NCBI RefSeq assembly: GCF_029866485.1
Contig: NZ_CP092332.1
Span: forward strand, 248,001 to 312,000
Direction: 5' to 3'
Origin: Flavobacterium keumense
GTDB taxonomy: Bacteria; Bacteroidota; Bacteroidia; Flavobacteriales; Flavobacteriaceae
DNA length: 64,000 nt
A program made the translations under genes and the position numbers. Positions 59,351 through 64,000 of the stretch are shown here, piece after piece; the first letter of the stretch is position 1, and each line of letters opens with the position of its first letter. Below the pieces are notes generated by a model, which did no database searches, had not been told where the DNA came from, and saw only the letters and a program-made list of their open reading frames with translations.

Positions 59351-59701
59351 TTAAAAATTCCATTTAATTGTAGAATTTCTAAAAACCTCAAAAACATAGT
59401 CTCCTTCTGTTAATAAAATAAACAGAATATATATAACTAAAAACACTACTGGATAAACTACTGAATTTCGTAAAGAAGCTTTTTCTCCTTCTATATGCAT
59501 GAAAGCCCATACAATATAATACGCCTTAAAAATCGTTAATGCATAAAATATCCAATTCAACAAATTCATTCCTAATAGATTCGTCATATGAAGCGATTCA
59601 GGTTTAATAATTCCTAGGATAACTTCTATAATTGTTACTATTGAAAGAATCCCAAAAACTTTCCAGATTCTGCTAGTATTTGATACGTGTTCGTGTGACA
59701 T
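59351..59701 (-). CDS. Cytochrome c oxidase subunit IV family protein
   Basis: A 116-aa membrane protein of the COX4_pro/caa3 subunit IV type with three transmembrane segments (about 12-29, 45-66 and 78-100); IFYALTIFKAYYIVWAFMHIEGE is the characteristic stretch. It stabilises the oxidase core. 21 bp after subunit III. Confidence 0.9.
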   Translation of the reverse strand: MSHEHVSNTSRIWKVFGILSIVTIIEVILGIIKPESLHMTNLLGMNLLNWIFYALTIFKAYYIVWAFMHIEGEKASLRNSVVYPVVFLVIYILFILLTEGDYVFEVFRNSTIKWNF

Positions 59702-59722
59702 GATAATTACTTTTTTTGAAAA

Positions 59723-60700
59723 TTAAACAAGATAGAATACTGTAAAAACAAATACCCATACTAAATCTACAAAGTGCCAGTATAACCCCACTTTTTCAAC
59801 CATTTCATAACTCTTTCTTTTTTCATAAGTTCCTAAAAGAACATTAAAAAAGATAATGATATTAATGATAACTCCTGAAAAAACGTGGAAACCGTGGAAT
59901 CCTGTTATAAAAAAGAAGAAATCAGCAAATAACTTATTACCATATTCGTTTCTGATTAAATTAGCTCCTTCCACCACAATTTTTGCCTCTTTTAATCTTG
60001 CTTCAGACTCTTCTCTGGACAAAACTGTTTTCTTTTTGTCTTTAGTTATTGTCTCTGTTCTTATTAACAAGTCTGGATGAGCAGCAAAACCAGCTTGAAC
60101 CTCTGCAACTGAATACGTTGGTAAGGTTGGTTCATCCATAAACCATTTAGCTTTATTTCTTGACAACTGTTCTCTCTCTTCAGGTAAGGTCGCAGCAAAA
60201 TCAGCTAAGGCCACTCTATGTCCTTCTTTATCAACAAACTGAAGCAAACTACCTCCTTTTGTTTCGATAGCACCGTATTCTCCCTTAATAAAATTTTTCC
60301 ATTCCCATGCTTGAGAACCAACGAAAATTAAACCTCCGATGATCGTCAAAAACATATAAATAGTTACTTTCTTTTTGTTTAACTGATGTCCTGCATCAAC
60401 TGCCAAAACCATTGTAACTGATGAAAAAATCAAGATAAATGTCATCAATGCCACATAGTACATTGGAGCAGATACTCCATGCATAAATGGAAAGTGTGTA
60501 AACACTTCATCAGCCAAAGGCCATGTTTCAATAAATTTAAATCTAGAAAAACCGTAAGCAGCTAAAAATCCAGAGAATGTTAAGGCATCTGATACGATAA
60601 AAAACCACATCATTAATTTTCCATAACTTGCTCCCATTGGCTCATTTCCGCCTCCCCAAGTTTTTTCTTCACTATTTGCAGTAGTAACTGTCGCTCCCAT
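59723..60700 (-). CDS. Cytochrome c oxidase subunit III with extramembrane insertion
   Basis: A 325-aa heme-copper oxidase subunit III. TM regions include GKLMMWFFIVSDALTFSGFLAAYGF and, at the end, FFFFITGFHGFHVFSGVIINIII and GLYWHFVDLVWVFVFTVFYLV, the classic subunit III signature. Between roughly residues 130 and 245 is a long hydrophilic insertion (EYGAIETKGG ... LREAKIVVEGANLIR region) not found in E. coli-type subunits. Together with the shorter paralogue upstream it forms a pair of subunit III genes. Start ATG 60700 (MGATVTTANSEEKTWGGG). Confidence 0.93.
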   Translation of the reverse strand: MGATVTTANSEEKTWGGGNEPMGASYGKLMMWFFIVSDALTFSGFLAAYGFSRFKFIETWPLADEVFTHFPFMHGVSAPMYYVALMTFILIFSSVTMVLAVDAGHQLNKKKVTIYMFLTIIGGLIFVGSQAWEWKNFIKGEYGAIETKGGSLLQFVDKEGHRVALADFAATLPEEREQLSRNKAKWFMDEPTLPTYSVAEVQAGFAAHPDLLIRTETITKDKKKTVLSREESEARLKEAKIVVEGANLIRNEYGNKLFADFFFFITGFHGFHVFSGVIINIIIFFNVLLGTYEKRKSYEMVEKVGLYWHFVDLVWVFVFTVFYLV

Positions 60701-60743
60701 AAAAAGTTATTCGTTAAAAAGTTCCCAAATTTACGTTTTTTTC

Positions 60744-61331
60744 TTATTTAAAGAAAAATAAAAATAAAAATAAATAAACCCAAAGAATATCAAGAAAGTG
60801 CCAATACATCGCACCCAGCTCAATTCCAAGAGTTTGTGTTGAATTGTATTTTTGTTTAAAATGATTATAAATTATAATTAAAAGTGAAATTATCCCTCCC
60901 GCCAAGTGCAACAGGTGCATTAACGTAACAATGTAAAGAAAGGTAGTTGTAATAGAACTCGCTTGACCCGTAAAATAATACCCTTCAGAAATTATCTGCC
61001 CAAAACCAACAAATTGCAAAATTACAAATAACACTCCTAACGCTAAAGTACTTAAAAGAAATGCAGTAGTTTTAGAGCGATCATCCCTTTGTATTGCTTT
61101 TTTAGCCAAATGAAATGTTACACTACACCCTATAATTGCAGCTGTACTTATGTAAAAAGCTGATGGTAATTGAAAATCTTTCAACCAATCGGCCCTTGAT
61201 TTACTCACCACAAAAGCACTTGTAAGACCTGCAAACATCATGGTCATACTAACCATCGCAAACAATAAAATCAACTTAGCCGACCTTGATTTTCTGGCTT
61301 TTTCTTCGTCTTGTATCATTGTCATATTCAT
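60744..61331 (-). CDS. Cytochrome c oxidase subunit III (short paralogue)
   Basis: A 195-aa subunit III protein with five transmembrane segments and the conserved end MYWHFLDILWVYLFLFLFFFK, plus LHLLHLAGGIISLL. It lacks the insertion found in the larger copy. Two subunit III paralogues side by side are usual in Bacteroidota oxidase clusters. It begins 2 bp after the cyoE stop, so it is translationally coupled to heme O synthesis. The start could also be Met3 or Met5. Confidence 0.92.
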   Translation of the reverse strand: MNMTMIQDEEKARKSRSAKLILLFAMVSMTMMFAGLTSAFVVSKSRADWLKDFQLPSAFYISTAAIIGCSVTFHLAKKAIQRDDRSKTTAFLLSTLALGVLFVILQFVGFGQIISEGYYFTGQASSITTTFLYIVTLMHLLHLAGGIISLLIIIYNHFKQKYNSTQTLGIELGAMYWHFLDILWVYLFLFLFFFK

Positions 61332-61333
61332 AA

Positions 61334-62236
61334 CTATCTTAAAAATTTGTCAAATATATAAACTAATTGCAACAAAGTAATATACGAAACACTTACTAAC
61401 ATTAAAGTTCTTGCCGCTTTAGCGGTGCGTAATTGATACAATCTCACAGCATAAAACAACATCCAGAGGCCTAACAAAAACACAATAATCGCAGCAATTG
61501 GTGTAATATATAATTGCCCTGTATATCCTAAAACTGGCAAAAGCGACGCAACAATCAACCAAACCGTATATAAAATTACTTGGAGTGCCGTTCCTTTATC
61601 TTTTTTTCCTGTTGGCAACATAAAGAAACCCGCCTTTTCATAGTCTTCATATAAAAACCATCCAATTGCCCAAAAATGAGGGAATTGCCAAAAAAACTGA
61701 ATCAAAAATAAAGTCCCAGCCTCAATACCAAAATTACCTGTTGCCGCCACCCATCCTAACATAAATGGAATAGCTCCTGGAAAAGCCCCCACGAATACCG
61801 ATAAAGAGGTAACTGTTTTTAATGGGGTATAAACACTGGTGTATAAAAAAATGGAAATCGCACCAAACATAGCTGTTTTAGGATTGATTGTATATAATAG
61901 AAAAATCCCGATTATAGTCAACAAACTTGCAATAGTCAAAGCAACATTTGATTGCATTCTGCCAGCAGGAATGGGTCTATTTTTAGTCCGATCCATCAAA
62001 GCATCTAAATCTTTCTCAATCACTTGATTAAAAGCATTAGAAGCCCCCACCATACAATACCCGCCAATGGCTAATTTGAGTAATACAAGCCAATGAAATG
62101 AATGGAAATCGGTCTCACCTAACACGAAACCCGCAATAGATGAAAATACAACACTGACAGCCAAACCGGCTTTAGTGATTGCTTTAAAATCGATATAAAT
62201 GGATTTAAGAGAAATAGTACTCAATGTATTTAGCAT
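61334..62236 (-). CDS. cyoE: Protoheme IX farnesyltransferase (heme O synthase)
   Basis: A 300-aa polytopic membrane prenyltransferase (UbiA family) converting heme B to heme O, the precursor of the oxidase's heme A. The prenyl-diphosphate motif NQVIEKDLDALMDRTKNRPIP and a second acidic loop (YEDYEKAGFFMLP) are present, with about nine transmembrane segments. I start at ATG 62236 (MLNTLSTISLKS); the upstream in-frame TTG at 62257 would add seven residues. First gene of the oxidase cluster. Confidence 0.95.
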   Translation of the reverse strand: MLNTLSTISLKSIYIDFKAITKAGLAVSVVFSSIAGFVLGETDFHSFHWLVLLKLAIGGYCMVGASNAFNQVIEKDLDALMDRTKNRPIPAGRMQSNVALTIASLLTIIGIFLLYTINPKTAMFGAISIFLYTSVYTPLKTVTSLSVFVGAFPGAIPFMLGWVAATGNFGIEAGTLFLIQFFWQFPHFWAIGWFLYEDYEKAGFFMLPTGKKDKGTALQVILYTVWLIVASLLPVLGYTGQLYITPIAAIIVFLLGLWMLFYAVRLYQLRTAKAARTLMLVSVSYITLLQLVYIFDKFLR

Positions 62237-62307
62237 AAAACTGGCGCGAAGATACAAATAAGATTATAGAAAGTAGCGCCTGAATTTTAGATTTTTTACA
62301 CCTAAAA

Positions 62308-63447
62308 TCAATCTTTTGCTTTATCAAAAGTTAGATACAAATACAAACTCAAAAACAGGATTACAACTTCAAAAGTCAATAATGAAGTTACTATTCCTAC
62401 CGCATCTGCTAAAAATCCTAATACTACAGCTGGAATACCAAACCCAACATAACCAAAAAACATATAGCCCGAAACAGCACGTGCTTTTTGACTGCCTCCT
62501 AGATCAGCAATTATAGCTAATCCTCCTTGATAACTAAATCCATAGGCTGCAGAACCAATAAAAGCGGTCCCTAACAAAACAACTGGTAACATTCCCAAAT
62601 AGGACCCTAAAATCACTAATCCGAAACCAAAAGGAATAATCGCAAATCCTAATTTAAGACTTGTTTTAGGCTGAAATCTTTTACGGATAAATGGCTGCAT
62701 GAATCCACCTGTCCAATTAATTAGTACCAAACAAAATCCCGCATAAGCTGTTAAATGGAATGTGGCCAATTGAGTAGGGATGATTGCAATAACCACTCCT
62801 GTAGTAGCCCAGCAAATTGCAATTGACAAATTAACCGGAAATGACCCTTTAGGAAAATACGGTAATCGAACTAGGTTTCCTCCAATAGGAGGCAATTTGG
62901 GAAGAAAAAAAGCCAATACAATTCCCAATAGCGTAATGACAATAGCTACAAAATAAGTGATAGGTAAATAAGTAAAATGGATCAATAAAGCAATACTTGT
63001 CATAAAGGCGCCTCCACTAAAGCCAATTGCTGTTGCCATTGAAGTAGCATTAGCAGCACGAACAGACGCATTCACATTTGAAGCAAGAATCTCTGAAATA
63101 TAAGCCGTACCTGTTCCCATGCTTAATGCCAAAGCCACACCTTGAAAAAACCGAGCAAAAATCAACGCGTAAACTGTTGGAAACACCGTTATCGTAAGAT
63201 TCGAAGCTAAAGCCAAAAATAAACTAAAAAGCAGGACTGGCTTCCTACCTATTCGATCTGAAATACCACCTAGGAATACATAACAAGGTAGCATACCTAA
63301 AATATAAGTCGCTAATACCAAAGCCGTCTGACCGTTATTGAATCCCGCCACCTCAGCATACGGTCTAAAAAGCGGCATTGATATGTTAACCGCTAAAGTT
63401 ATCAAGAAAAGAGCAAACGATATAACAGAAGTAGGTTGTATTTTCAT
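62308..63447 (-). CDS. Major facilitator superfamily transporter
   Basis: A 379-aa permease with about twelve transmembrane helices. The MFS loop 2-3 signature appears as GGISDRIGRKPVLLFS after the second helix. It is closest in style to multidrug/sugar efflux MFS proteins, but the substrate cannot be told. It is separate from cyoE (71-bp spacer) and from VanZ (terminator), so it is probably its own unit. Confidence 0.9.
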   Translation of the reverse strand: MKIQPTSVISFALFLITLAVNISMPLFRPYAEVAGFNNGQTALVLATYILGMLPCYVFLGGISDRIGRKPVLLFSLFLALASNLTITVFPTVYALIFARFFQGVALALSMGTGTAYISEILASNVNASVRAANATSMATAIGFSGGAFMTSIALLIHFTYLPITYFVAIVITLLGIVLAFFLPKLPPIGGNLVRLPYFPKGSFPVNLSIAICWATTGVVIAIIPTQLATFHLTAYAGFCLVLINWTGGFMQPFIRKRFQPKTSLKLGFAIIPFGFGLVILGSYLGMLPVVLLGTAFIGSAAYGFSYQGGLAIIADLGGSQKARAVSGYMFFGYVGFGIPAVVLGFLADAVGIVTSLLTFEVVILFLSLYLYLTFDKAKD

Positions 63448-63463
63448 AACTTATCAAGGTATA

Positions 63464-63484
63464 AAAAATCCCACCGAAGTGGGA
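63464..63484 (-). terminator. Terminator of the gcvH-vanZ unit
   Basis: On the minus strand stem TCCCAC/GTGGGA with a TTCG loop, followed by ATTTTTTAT. Confidence 0.75.
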
Positions 63485-63489
63485 CTTAT

Positions 63490-63879
63490 CTATTCATTTG
63501 TATTCTGATTTTTCTTTATTTGCTTAGCAAAAAGCACAAAACTAAACGCGATAATTGTACCTATTAAATTTGCCAATACATCAAAACAATCTCCGCTTCT
63601 TGTTGTGGTCAATTTGTCTTGCAAAATTTCAATTCCTATTCCAAATAATAAAGAAAAACAAACAGCAACTACAAGAAACTTAAACTGATTCTTTTTTTTA
63701 ACTTGTTTTTTGAAAAACAAAAACCAAAGTATGGTAAAAACAAAATAAAAAAAAGCGTGAACAAATTTATCTAAATTTGGAATGTTAACCGTTGGAATAT
63801 CATTAGAAGAAGTCAAACAAAAAAAGCTTACCACTCCTGTCCAGCACAATGCAATCCAAAAAAAGATATTTTTAAGCAC
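63490..63879 (-). CDS. VanZ family membrane protein
   Basis: About 129 aa with four transmembrane segments; the VanZ motifs PNLDKFVHAFFYFVFTILW and SLLFGIGIEILQDKLTTTRSGDCFDVLANLIGT are clear. VanZ confers low-level teicoplanin resistance in enterococci, but the wide family's usual function is unknown. The start is GTG 63879, or TTG 63882 just before it; both overlap the end of gcvH (GTGCTTAA), so it is translationally coupled to the glycine cleavage gene. Confidence 0.9.
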   Translation of the reverse strand: MLKNIFFWIALCWTGVVSFFCLTSSNDIPTVNIPNLDKFVHAFFYFVFTILWFLFFKKQVKKKNQFKFLVVAVCFSLLFGIGIEILQDKLTTTRSGDCFDVLANLIGTIIAFSFVLFAKQIKKNQNTNE

Positions 63880-64000
63880 CAATCAATTCTTTGTAGGCCT
63901 CACTTGAAAGTAATGTATCTACTTCTCCCAAATCAGAAACCTTTACTTTTATCATCCAACCTGCTCCATAAGGATCTGAATTCACACTTTCTGGAGTACT
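63872..64000 (-). CDS. gcvH: Glycine cleavage system H protein, 5' end outside window
   Basis: Only the last 42 codons are inside the window: STPESVNSDPYGAGWMIKVK, then VSDLGEVDTLLSSEAYKELIGA and TAA. This is the C-terminal end of GcvH, the lipoylated carrier of the glycine cleavage complex. The lipoyl lysine lies beyond the edge. Confidence 0.9.
   Translation of the reverse strand, partial: STPESVNSDPYGAGWMIKVKVSDLGEVDTLLSSEAYKELIGA

Noticed and set aside
63490..63879. Glycopeptide-resistance determinant (VanZ)
   Set aside because: The family is widespread in bacteria without resistance, and no van genes accompany it.

Overview
The window is a piece of a Bacteroidota chromosome, most likely Flavobacterium or a close Flavobacteriaceae relative. 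The evidence is its low G+C, the lack of Shine-Dalgarno-like spacers, many upstream TAnnTTTG (-7) boxes typical of the Bacteroidota housekeeping sigma factor, type IX secretion (T9SS) genes, a T9SS type B cargo protein, and gene orders I recognise from flavobacteria (CBS - nadK - DUF6089 - uppS - bamA - ompH - ompH - murI; tig - clpP - clpX; cyoE - cox3 - cox3 - cox4 - SCO - DUF420; gcvH - vanZ). Almost all of it is core genome. There is no prophage, CRISPR array, insertion sequence with a transposase, or rRNA operon.

Region by region. 1-13.3 kb: end of map; a GxxExxY gene inside a 20-bp inverted repeat; a methyltransferase whose start lies in that repeat; the T9SS plug protein; apaG; pruA; rsmG; a frameshifted desaturase; an aminotransferase; a VOC protein; a U32 peptidase-family protein; DUF6370; a pirin; fabD. 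13.3-17.7 kb: sugar-nucleotide and envelope genes (galE, DegT aminotransferase, waaA), a small Ala-rich lipoprotein and DUF1508. 17.7-31.8 kb: tRNA-Leu and tRNA-Gly, mutS, DUF1573, an rRNA/tRNA methyltransferase, a 1101-residue C-type-lectin T9SS cargo, a folK-deoxynucleoside kinase fusion, sppA, DUF2797, a GH3-family protein and a small AT-rich islet with two orphan ORFs. 31.9-39.1 kb (minus strand): serB, clpX, clpP, tig, a small membrane protein, an alpha/beta hydrolase and pdxJ, separated by several dispersed repeat elements. 39.1-47.6 kb: the nadK-to-murI envelope cluster including bamA and two OmpH/Skp chaperones. 47.6-57.1 kb: gamma-carbonic anhydrase, PorP/SprF, an Nfu-type Fe-S protein, a DUF255 protein, tsaB, an orphan MacA/TolC pair and DUF4403. 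57.1-62.3 kb: a cytochrome c oxidase assembly/subunit cluster. 62.3-64 kb: an MFS transporter, VanZ and the end of gcvH.

How the genes fit together: outer-membrane biogenesis is strongly represented (waaA, bamA, OmpH pair, T9SS plug, PorP/SprF, TolC), with protein quality control (tig, clpP, clpX, sppA) and the terminal oxidase (heme O synthase, two subunits III, subunit IV, SCO copper chaperone). I found no convincing undescribed multi-gene system. The items most worth a second look are non-coding or structural: the inverted-repeat-bounded GxxExxY cassette whose right arm supplies the next gene's start codon; two independent single-base frameshifts at G runs; several families of dispersed palindromic repeats; a SCO-like protein that has lost its copper cysteines; and a two-ORF AT-rich islet.
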